Assembly: GCA_903632075.3 (NCBI GenBank)
Contig: CAHIKZ030003474.1
Location: 1,279,001 to 1,343,000, forward strand
Source: Acanthosepion pharaonis
Taxonomy: Eukaryota; Mollusca; Cephalopoda; Sepiida; Sepiidae
Length of the DNA: 64,000 bases
Direction of reading: 5' to 3'
The position numbers and the translations under genes are program-made. The notes beneath the pieces were generated by a model that was given only the letters and a program-made list of their open reading frames with translations, did no database searches and was not told the origin of the DNA. The stretch's first letter is position 1; every line of letters starts with the position of its first letter. Below are positions 55,459 through 64,000 of the stretch, one piece after another.

Positions 55459-56167
55459 GGATAGAGATAGATAGAGATAGAGATAGATAGAGATAGAGAT
55501 AGAGATAGATAGAGAGAGAGAGATAGAGATAGATAGAGAGAGATAGAGAGATAGAGATAGATAGAGAGAGAGAGATAGAGATAGAGAGAGAGATAGAGAT
55601 AGAGATAGAGATAGAGAGAGAGAGATAGAGATAGAGAGAGATAGAGATAGAGATAGAGATAGAGATAGAGAGAGATAGATAGAGATAGAGATAGATAGAG
55701 ATAGAGAGAGATAGAGATAGAGATAGAGATAGAGATAGATAGAGATAGAGATAGAGATAGATAGAGAGAGAGATAGATAGAGATAGAGATAGATAGAGAG
55801 AGATAGATAGAGATAGATAGAGATAGAGATAGATAGAGATAGATAGAGATAGATAGAGAGATAGAGATAGATAGAGATAGATAGATAGAGATAGAGATAG
55901 ATAGAGATAGAGAGAGATAGAGAGAGAGAGATAGAGAGAGATAGATAGAGAGAGATAGATAGAGAGAGATAGAGAGAGAGAGAGATAGAGAGAGAGATAG
56001 ATAGAGATAGATAGATAGAGATAGAGATAGATAGATAGAGATAGAGATAGAGATAGAGATAGATAGAGATAGAGATAGATAGAGATAGAGATAGATAGAG
56101 ATAGAGATAGAGATAGATAGAGATAGAGATAGATAGAGATAGAGATAGATAGAGATAGATAGAGATA
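55459..56167. repeat. GATA/GAGATA tetra-hexanucleotide array, ~0.7 kb
   Basis: AGATAG(AG)n units on the plus strand, a mix of GATA, GAGATA and GA steps, with no other sequence. The minus strand is open for over 200 codons (Ser/Leu/Ile/Tyr only) because TATC/TCTC units carry no stop. Not coding. Confidence 0.97.
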
Positions 56168-56234
56168 CTTCCTATGCTATGCTTTCCTATTTGGATTAGC
56201 ATCTTCATCACTGCTTTGCTTGCTTTTTTTTTTT

Positions 56235-56520
56235 TCTCCAATTAATGCCCACCCAATACAAGACCCAAGGACCACTCAAGGTAGGGGGTTACTGTATGGA
56301 GTTGTATTAGTATAAGAAAGGGCAAGATAACAGGAAAAATAGACAGCTAATTGTAGACATGAAGAGGTCAAGATTTAATTAGCGAATAAGATTTCAGTGA
56401 GACATTAGCAGAGACATTAGGAGTATAGAATTGAAGTAGACTTTTTAGAAGGGGACAGAAGCCCAACCCTAAACAAATGATGAACCTCTACTCCTGTTCA
56501 AAAAGGTATATTAAGGCAGC
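56235..56520 (-). mobile_element. LINE 3' end (family B), inverted
   Basis: ACAAGACCCAAGGACCACTCAAGGTAGGGGGTTACTG is the inverse of the B tail, followed by TAATTGTAGACATGAAGAGGTCAAGATTTAATTAGC and CCCAACCCTAAACAAATGATGAACCTCTACTCCTG. Confidence 0.65.
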
Positions 56521-56626
56521 AAGTCTTCATCCAAACAAGTTTGATTAAAAAGAACCAACAAGGTCTGTGTTTAATTTTTAAAAAATATTTTTCCAATTTT
56601 TGGAAAACGTTTGCAGTATTTTTTTT

Positions 56627-56830
56627 AGCATAAGAAAGGGCAAAATAACAGAAAAGACAGCTAATTGTAGACATGAAGAGGTCAAGATTTAATTAGCAAA
56701 TAAAATTTCAGTGTTTAGGCGGAGACATTAGGAGTATAGAGTTGAAGTAGACTTTAGAAGAAACCGGAAAGTCAATCCTAAACAGGAAACAAAGGATGAA
56801 CCTTGACTATTGTTCAAAAGACTGGAGAGG
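56627..56830 (-). mobile_element. LINE 3' fragment (family B), second copy in tandem
   Basis: It repeats 56310-56510 in the same orientation with an offset of about 320 bp (TAAGAAAGGGCAA...GACAGCTAATTGTAGACATGAAGAGGTCAAG...AACCTTGACTATTGTTC). Similarity is high enough to suggest a local duplication rather than two insertions. Confidence 0.6.
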
Positions 56831-56867
56831 AGAGTGAACTGGATGACAGACCAACCTATCTACTTCT

Positions 56868-56925
56868 ATTATTTACAATGTTTCACCCATTGTACTTACT
56901 GGCATTCTTCAGGTGTCTAAAAGAT
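56868..56925 (-). mobile_element. SINE S1 tail, inverted
   Basis: Minus strand: ACACCTGAAGAATGCCAG..AAGTACAATGGGTGAAACATTGTAAATAATAG, the S1 tail with hairpin ACAATG..CATTGT. Confidence 0.6.
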
Positions 56926-56929
56926 ACAT

Positions 56930-57415
56930 GGATTAGTTGGCGACTGAAAATATATCTGGCCCCATGACAGTTGTGAGTTCAATCCTGATCTGGTAATTAA
57001 GTTAAGTCAACACATACTCTGATTCATTAGAAGAAATGGACAAGAAGTGACATAAAAGTGGATAAGATTGAGTGCTATTAAAACCAATATGAAAGATTCA
57101 CTAAGTATGGTTCCCTGTCAGTTGTGTGTTCAATACGTAGCTCTGATAGTGCTGAAGAAGTGTCACATTGTCTGGTTCGGTGGAAGACACGGACATGCGA
57201 CACAAAGATGAAAAAAAAAATCGGTATTTAACATTGATATGAAACATAAGCATAAAAAAGGGGAGTGAGAACAATCTACACCAGTGCCTTGAATAAACAA
57301 AGAGTCAATTCGAAATTAAAAGATTAGTGAATACGACGGCTACACAGTCACCTGATGAAAGTCGGAAGGCACAACGGTCGAAACGTTGTGACTTGTGAGT
57401 TGTGAGTATACAACC
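56930..57415 (+). mobile_element. SINE S1 heads and tail, plus strand
   Basis: A first head is at 56975-57000 (CAGTTGTGAGTTCAATCCTGATCT). A second lies at 57115-57145 (CAGTTGTGTGTTCAATACG), leading through GTGGAAGACACGGACATGCG to the tail CACCTGATGAAAGTCGG..AGGCACAACGGTCG then AAACGTTGTGA at 57350-57400. The hairpin CACAACG/CGTTGTG is perfect. So one partial and one full copy lie in tandem. Confidence 0.65.
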
Positions 57416-58788
57416 AAGAGGAGAAAGAACATAAAAGATTTGCCAAACTAAAGGAAAAATATAAAATAAAAGTCAGTGCTGACCAAGATTGTTAAGTCAA
57501 ACAAAAATCCCTACTACCACAACAATCATCTTCACTGTCGGCTAAAAAAATATTTACTGTTCGAAAAAAAAAAAATAAAAAAAATAAAAAATAAAAAAAT
57601 AAAAAATAAAATTAAAAAAATTAAAAATTAAAAAAATAAAAAAAAAATAACGTGTGGGTAGGAAGCAGGCGTAATCCGAATTTAGAGTCGAGAGATCGAA
57701 ATGATCATGAAATGTAATTCTTTTAAACCGATGAATTCCGTTCGGACCTTTTTTTTTTTTTTTTTTTTTTACAAGCATTCGGCAAGTGGCTTCATATTAC
57801 AAAAGGAAAAAATGATTAAAAAAAAAAAAAAAAAATATTATTAATGATTATTTTTAAAAATTGAAGAGTTTTAAAAATTCTAAGAGGATAATTTAATTCA
57901 AAGTGAGTGGCCAGCTGCTTTTTAAAGGAAGCAGAGAGAGAAAAATGAGCAGTTGATGTGGGTAAAACCAAAAACCCCTCTCGCACCGTCCGGAAATGCA
58001 CAATGACATCACCGCAATAATAATAAATGCTTTCTTTAAGCGGCGACTACTATTTGCATGATTCATTTGATTTCTCTGGCTTCTCGGCCAAAACAGTGTG
58101 CTTCCCTTTGACTGTATGAATGAGAGAAAGAGAAAGAAGTTTTAAAAGAAAAAAAAGATTAATAATTGACAGTAGTCATGCAAAAATGGTTGGCATAGCA
58201 AAGCATGACGAGTCTTCTCTGAGACACAACAAAGAAGTCATCAGTGTAGGAGACACACCGCAGATTTCTTGGCGTAAATAAACAATCCCACCTTGTTTTG
58301 TTGTTGTGTAGTAGTAGCAACAACACTACAAATTCAAAAGGCGGCAAAAAGCGTCATTATTAACCTAGTTAAAAAAAAAAAGATACAGTTACGCAACCAC
58401 TGATTATAGACTTGTGTGTACGTGAGAGACCAAAAAAAAAAAAACAAAAAAAAAAAAAACACGTAAATAAAATCACAAAGTCACACCTTTTTAGTGTGTG
58501 TGTGTGTGTGTTTTCGGGTTATAAAATACATTTTCAAAAACGATAAGCCGCCCCACCGCGAACTTAATGTCCTTTTAATAATCTTCTCAGTCTTCCAAAA
58601 ATCCAACATTAACAAAAATAAAGGAAAATGTACACGCAAACAGGGTATCACACAAAATAAAAGACGGGTGGTAAGTTTTGTTTTAAAGATTTTTTTCAAA
58701 TATTTTAAATGCATATTACTTCAAATATGTTAACCACAGTAAATATTTCGTTTGAATTAATTTAAAAATGTCAGATTAAAAAAAATCC

Positions 58789-58831
<43 letters not shown>

Positions 58832-60633
58832 GTTCATGCTGCTGAAACAATTGAATTATTGAATTGTTAGTGGAGAGAGGGAAAAGAAAAGTCTAAGCTG
58901 GCGAGAACTCGTTACGGCTTCCTAAAGAGTGCCCGGTAAATGGTAGTTGTTCGCTACCGACCTTTTTAAATCTATAATCCTGCTGTTAAACTGTCTCTAC
59001 ATTTTTTTTTTTTTATTTCTGCATACAAGACGTAGATTTAGAAACTCTTTTTGGGGAGGATAAGGAACTGAATATGGAGTTTTCTTATTTATTCTGAAAA
59101 TTAATGGCAGTAAATGCTTTTTAAACATATGATACAATATTGTTTCATTTGTCTTCAGATTAAGGCCAAGAAGATAAATTTAGTCATCTGTTTTCTAGTT
59201 CTCAGCTACAAAAAAAAAAAAAAAAAAAAAAAGTATAGTGCTATAGGTGCATGGCTACAGGCTACAAATTATCCAAACTGAGAATAGAGAACCCACAACA
59301 GGTAAGTATCCAAGTGCAAATGCCAGTTTCTTTTTTTTTCTTTAAAGGAAGGGACACGGTCAAATAGTTTGAGACCAAATTATTGGCAAGAAAAATAAAT
59401 AGGAACAAATAAGAGTCGATGGGGTCCATTATTGAGTGAACTGAACATACCAGCAGCAATATAGATTTTGCCTGGCACTCTTCATTCATTGTAGAGAAGG
59501 AGACAAGGCATCAAAATCAGACTGCATGCTGAACAAATGGCTACAAGAATGGCACAGTGGAGGGGGGGGAGGAACAACATGCACACAGATGCTGCAAAAT
59601 TTCAGAAATACAAAGCATTAACAAAAAGAATTTAATGCAGACAAACACTATTTTAACATAACTGATAAGAATATAAGAATGGAAGAAAGACATCTTGATG
59701 CAAGCTAAGAGCTAGTTTAGTCAAGTTGGCTTATCAGCGAATATAGAGTGTGATCCACACTTGGTGCCACATACTTGTGCTAAAACTAATTTCAGTAAGG
59801 ATGCGAGATACGAGTCAGAATAGGGAATGGAAAGAAAATGGTCATTAATTAAATCATTCAGTGAAGGAATCAGGAAGAGAAAGAAATCTGCAATAGATGA
59901 TAGCACTGTGACGGAGAGGGGAATGATGACCCCCCCAAGACAAGCACATCAAGGGGCAGATAGATGAAAACGCTAAAGGAAATGAGATGATGTCAAGAAA
60001 GCAGTAAAGACCAGATGGTCTATGATAATCAGGCAAAACAGACAGTCACTAGATGCAGGCAGGCACTACATACACAGGCAGACACAAAATCTGATGTGCA
60101 GAATTAGAGATGAGCATGCAGATTGTCACTTAGGATTGTGATGAGAGAGTTGATAAGGGGAGATAACCGAGATGAATTCAAAAATGACTTGTTGATAGTA
60201 TCAAATGATAGGCATTGTTAACTTGGAATACTAGTGATAGAAGCTCTTGTTCAATGTTATGAATAAAACCAACATTGGATGAACAAGATATGGTGATAAC
60301 AGGATGGGGGGGAGGAAGAACACTAATGGCAATTATCAAACATTACTGATCACAAGCCTAATAGCAAGACAATAGTTAATCCAATGTTATCTAGAAATAA
60401 TGGCTGCAAAGAACAATGATCAGAGAATAATGTGATAAGTCGCATCAGTAAAAAATGTTTTGTTATTGGGTAAAGTTCTGGAAAAGTAGGAGAAGCAATA
60501 AATTCTAATAACATCTTCATAGACCTAGTAAAGGACTTCCTGGTTTATATAAATCAAAAACAAAAGGGGGCAAAAAGCAGCTAACTATTTTTAAAATATC
60601 CCCTCAAGATACATGAGAGAAAAACAATCATAC
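57416..60633. other. Gene-free stretch
   Basis: 57540-57655 is an AAAAAT-type simple repeat, followed by T/A runs. 57900-58960 has more CpGs than average (CTCTCGCACCGTCCGG, GGCGAGAACTCGTTACGG) and an ATTTGCAT octamer at 58052-58059. It may border a promoter, but no gene start was identified. (AT)n lies at 58793-58829. 59240-60630 is unassigned. Confidence 0.4.
58793..58829. repeat. (AT)n microsatellite
   Basis: About 37 bp of TA alternation. Confidence 0.95.
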
Positions 60634-60958
60634 ACTATTTATGTTGTTTGGACTATCATCCTCATCTTTATTGCCATATTTATCACAACGTTTCAGCCGT
60701 TGTCTGCTCCAGCCTTCTTCAAGTGGTTGGGATGTTGAACTGAAACCTTTATTTCGGCTCACTGGGGTAGACTGTTCTAGTTCCACATGCCATGTCTAAT
60801 GGATGTCAGTTATCAGTTATCTCCTGTTAATTCCCCTCTCCAAGTTGTTCACCCCCTTAACCAGGTATTGAACTCACACTTCTTGAGTCCGGTCACTGGA
60901 TCTAACTAATGCCTTAACCTAACTAACGCTTTAAGCATGCACAGTGGTTAAAGCAGTG
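60634..60958 (-). mobile_element. SINE S1-like copy, left arm of inverted pair
   Basis: Minus strand: tRNA-like head in the loop (TTAAGGCATTAGTTAGATCC...GTGTGAGTTCAATACCTGG), body GAGAGGGGAATTAACAGGAG..CATTAGACATGGCA, and tail CCACTTGAAGAAGGCTGG..CAACGGCTGAAACGTTGTGATAAATATGG. Positions 60634-60845 are the inverse of 60960-61170. Confidence 0.75.
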
Positions 60959-61170
60959 AACTTGGAGAGGGGAATTAACAGGAGATAACTGACATCCATT
61001 AGACATGGCACGTGGAACTAGTACAGTCCACCCCAGTGAGCGAAATAAACGGTTCAGTTCGACATTCCAACCACCTGAAGAAGGCCAGAGTGTACAATGG
61101 CCAAAATGTGATAAATATGGCAACAAAGATGAAGACGATAGTCTGAACAATGTAAATAGTGTACATAATA
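60930..61170 (+). mobile_element. SINE S1-like copy, right arm of inverted pair
   Basis: Head remnant CACAGTGGTTAAAGCAGTG (A-box-like), body CTTGGAGAGGGGAATTAACAGG...GACATGGCACGTGGAAC, tail CCACCTGAAGAAGGCCAG..TACAATGGCCAAAATGTGATAAATATGGC. It pairs with the left arm apart from scattered mismatches and a 7-bp duplication (GATAACT) in the left arm. Confidence 0.75.
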
Positions 61171-61374
61171 CCTCATCTCAAAAATATAGACAGATACAGA
61201 AACAATCGTCTTTAATCTTAGCTTCCCAAATGGCTTTTGTTCAGATTTTTTTTTTTTTGCATACCAAACTGTATAAAGTTCACAATAATTATCAAAGACC
61301 AACTAAGACTTTCACAAAACTTCACTCTTCAAGACCCAGATAAGAATGATTGTATTCATTTTTTTTTTTAATAT

Positions 61375-61570
61375 AATGATGTTCACCCTATACAAGACCC
61401 AAGAACCACAGTAAGAGACACCACCCCAAGCAAGGTGATAATACCACAAAGAAGCAAGGAGCCCACTAGAAATGAAAGAATTTCAGAAGGAACCCAAAAC
61501 CCAATCCTAAACAGGAGACAAGGGATAAACATCTACTCCTGTTCAAAAGATCAGGGGAGGAGTATAAACT
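61375..61570 (-). mobile_element. LINE 3' end (family B), inverted
   Basis: GATGTTCACCCTATACAAGACCCAAGAACCACAGTAAGAGACACC is the inverse of the B tail. Then ..CCCAATCCTAAACAGGAGACAAGGGATAAACATCTACTCCTGTTC as in 15300-15390 (inverse) and 56450-56510. Confidence 0.65.
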
Positions 61571-61819
61571 GGACAATAGGCAAACATATCTACTCTTATT
61601 GATAATTATCACAGAATATGATTTATTTTATTAAAGTCCCAATGAGAGATGTGCATTTTTTAAATTGGTAATTTCAACATTGCTTTATCAAGATGGGAAA
61701 GGGATACACATTCAGTTCCTGTTGGGAGGCACAATTTCTTTAGTAGGACTTCTTGATTTAGTCATTTCACTGTTTAAGAAAAAGAAACAGGGATAGCAAC
61801 TCAAACAAACCATTTATAG

Positions 61820-61823
<4 letters not shown>

Positions 61824-61886
<63 letters not shown>
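61824..61886. repeat. (AT)n(AC)n microsatellite
   Basis: About 50 bp TA alternation then CA repeats, immediately left of a MITE-like element. Confidence 0.95.
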
Positions 61887-61887
<1 letters not shown>

Positions 61888-61898
61888 TTCTCACACAG

Positions 61899-62012
61899 GG
61901 TGATTGAAAAGTAACTCAATATTTTATGTATGATGGACTCTCGTCTAACTATAATTTTTACAAGACAGAAGAGTCTATCATACATAAAATAGGGAGTTAC
62001 TTTTCAATCACC
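61899..62012. mobile_element. MITE-like palindromic element, 114 bp
   Basis: The ends GGTGATTGAAAAGTAACTC and GAGTTACTTTTCAATCACC are perfect inverted repeats. The arms extend to 43 bp with 40 matches, around a ~28-bp centre. Small size, long terminal inverted repeats and no coding fit a MITE, possibly of Tc1/mariner type. A TA target duplication is not proven because the left flank is CA repeat. Confidence 0.65.
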
Positions 62013-62021
62013 ATATATATA

Positions 62022-62290
62022 ATTTGGTGACAGTAATTGTGAGTTCAATCCCTGGGCTAAATGGAAACAGAGAGAGTCATGCTAAAAGAAAAAAAGAACA
62101 ATGTAAGATATCCCTAGGCATGGATAGTGGAACAAGAATAATCTACTTCCATAGGTTAAAGAGTGCAGTTTGAAATTCCCTGAAATTTACCCAGGTTGAC
62201 ACACACCTGAAGAAGAGCAAAGGGCTCAATAGCATTGTGAAACTAACAACAAATATGAGGATGTTAGTCTGAATGTAAATAGCAAATATA
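62022..62290 (+). mobile_element. SINE S1, nearly complete copy
   Basis: Head TTTGGTGACAGTAATTGTG then AGTTCAATCCCTGGGC (B box), middle GGAAACAGAGAGAGTCATGC, tail CACACCTGAAGAAGAGCAAAGGG then CTCAATAGCATTGTGAAAC..ATGAGGATGTTAGTCTGAATGTAAATAG. The tail hairpin is shortened here. Confidence 0.7.
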
Positions 62291-63104
62291 CAGTTGGATG
62301 AATTTTTTGCATACATATAGAAAAATGTCCACCCTATTTAAATAAGTGCCCCCCCCCAGTACTTAAAACTGAATATCACCCCAGTTCCTTGACTTTCTTT
62401 TGAGATCTAAATTTACATGTTAGATTCAATTTTGTTTCTCTTTCTAGACATGGCTGGTGTTGAAATTTAGGTCAGCTAAACCAGATGCCAACTTATAACC
62501 AAGTTATCTGAAGTGAATTCTAAGACTCAAATGAATTTTTTTATTCTTTAAATCTCAAGAAAAATTAGGATTTTTTTTTTTTTTTTTAATTTTGCAATAA
62601 TCAGATAAAGCATGATTTGCAATTCTATTGGTGCCAACTATTTACAGATGTCTATTTAAAAAGAAAATAGAAACTGTTTAATCTTTACACAGATGGTTGG
62701 ATAGAGAGATGAAGTAAAATTTTATTTTTATAATAATTCTCACTTAAAAATCTCGACTTTGTTCAATGGCATACTCGATTTATGGGAAATAATTACACAA
62801 CAATGTTTGAAATTTTTATTGTAAAAATTCCAAATTTTTACTACTTTTATTTTTTTTTTCTGAAAGATAGTGAAAACCTGCAAAGTTAATTAAATTAAAA
62901 TGAAAGCAGCAGATTTTCTCAGCTTATCTGATAAAAAAAATTAAAGCTTAAAGAAAAAAAGCAAAACATTTATCAATGCATTCTCAGTAGAACAATTCAA
63001 ATGCAAAAAGTTGTTCTAGAATTGCTAATAACTTGACAAAATCATTCTTGGGATAGGTGGGCCATTAAGAGATGAAATGTTAATTGCTTTCTTAGATGAA
63101 TAGT
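62291..63104. other. Gene-free AT-rich stretch
   Basis: C run near 62350-62358 and T run near 62571-62587. Unassigned. Confidence 0.45.
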
Positions 63105-63320
63105 TATTTACATTATTTACATTCTGACTAATGTCATCATCTTTTATTGTTATCACATCATTTCAGCTGTTGTGCCCTCTGGCCTTCTTCAGTAATTTCT
63201 TGTATTATTTCTGTCTCAATTTCTACCTTAAGGAGTTGTTTATATTGAAACTAATATCCTCATCTTTGTTGTCATCAGAACTTTTTGTCTTTTGTACCCT
63301 TCATCATGGCCTAGCAGATG
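63105..63320 (-). mobile_element. Two tandem SINE S1 tails, inverted
   Basis: 63105-63210 reads, on the minus strand, CTGAAGAAGGCCAGAGGGC..ACAACAGCTGAAATGATGTGATAACAATAAAAGATG. 63240-63320 repeats the block in weaker form (CATGATGAAGGGTACAAAAGAC..GATGACAACAAAGATGAGGATATTAG). The heads are missing. Confidence 0.6.
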
Positions 63321-64000
63321 CACAGATTCATTCAAATATTTCATTCTCTAAAATTCTTGTCTAGTATTTTTTTTTTTTTTTTTACCTCATTCCACAGTGA
63401 CCACCCTTTTTTCTTTATATATAATTAACCATATTTGATTCCATTGTCTCATCCCTAATTACAGCTTTTCAATGTTCCTCCAGCCTTAATTTTAAGAGTC
63501 AGCTTGTTTCACCTTTGTATTCTTTGCCACAACTGCAGGAGATGCAATATACAGTTCTTGGTCATGTTCTCATCTATGACAAGCTTAAGCTTCTGAATAT
63601 TGTCCTGATGATGACTGCAGATCTGTAGAAAGCTGCAGGGAACAAAAGCCAAAAAGCTGTGATTATAAAAATGTTGTAGTAAAGAAAAGACTGTCAACTT
63701 ATAGTAGCAACTGCAATAGATTTCTTCCGTTTCTCGACCGCAACACTTGTAGCCAAATCGCAGTCCAAACGATAGCCCATCATAACAGTCCAACAAGCAA
63801 AGTAGAAATGACAAAATGGGGTCACACAGCTAACCTTCACTTCTCATGAGCCAAAATGCATGTTTGGCTCACCAGCTCAGAAAATCTTCTGCCTTTATAA
63901 GTGAAAAACGACTTTGGTCACGTCATTCAGGGGAGGGGAGAACATTAATATAGATTCTAGTCATTGAAGTAGATTTTTGCTAACTACTTTTAGGTAATTT
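63321..64000. other. Unassigned stretch, includes a Cys-rich open segment
   Basis: T run 63367-63382. 63500-63850 is open in several frames on both strands and less AT-rich than average, and could contain exon sequence. Plus 63589-63849 gives 86 codons with six Cys, and minus 63509-63814 gives 101 codons. Without a homologue I call neither. Confidence 0.35.

Noticed and set aside
55441..56241. 266-codon minus-strand frame of Ser/Leu/Ile/Tyr
   Set aside because: Translation of the GATA/GAGATA array, stop-free by composition.
57540..57655. Recent retroposon poly(A) tail
   Set aside because: It is an AAAAAT-type simple repeat with no recognised retroposon upstream.

Overview
This is a gene-poor, AT-rich eukaryotic window built almost entirely from decayed transposable elements, tandem repeats and A/T homopolymers. 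No operon-like coding, ribosome-binding sites, phage, plasmid or CRISPR structure is visible. Intron-scale non-coding DNA, long (AT)n, GATA and ACAG arrays, RTE-like and jockey-like LINEs, a Ty3/gypsy remnant and tRNA-headed SINEs with a conserved CAACG...CGTTG tail hairpin together suggest an invertebrate, most likely a mollusc and plausibly a coleoid cephalopod (octopus-like). That assignment is inference from repeat character, not from a diagnostic gene.

Layout. 0-10.5 kb is a TE graveyard: jockey-like LINE 3' pieces, a Ty3/gypsy copy (Gag knuckle, protease, RNase H, integrase) split by a ~0.5-0.9 kb retroposon, a minus-strand LINE RT, an RTE-like LINE, and a jockey-like LINE running into poly(A)/(AT)n. 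10.5-20 kb holds a long tRNA-headed SINE, a perfect 29-bp foldback, one plausible host exon (14719-14802, minus) and A/T-rich DNA. 20-31.5 kb mixes LINE fragments with three further copies of the same retroposon ('RptA'). 31.5-36 kb is mostly unassigned. 36.0-37.2 kb is a 1.2-kb ACAG-based satellite. 37-42 kb is low-repeat, somewhat CpG-richer DNA with (AT)n tracts. 40-53.5 kb again holds LINE debris. 55.46-56.17 kb is a GATA/GAGATA array. 56.2-63.4 kb is dominated by tandem and inverted copies of one SINE family, including a 537-bp inverted pair.

The best structured signal is RptA. Four copies (3818-4697, 22183-22671, 23723-24003, 24795-25271) share a TTGGTTT-like 5' end, a 5' hairpin and a ...CCCAGGACG-like 3' end. 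Three are flanked by perfect 11-16 bp direct repeats and the fourth by a degenerate one. This points to a short non-autonomous retroposon without a poly(A) tail or an obvious tRNA head. Its insertion into the gypsy RNase H coding frame, and into a jockey-like LINE, can be read base by base.

No complete host gene was found. Three short segments are exon candidates of low to moderate confidence. The long minus-strand reading frames across the ACAG and GATA arrays are artefacts of stop-free repeats.
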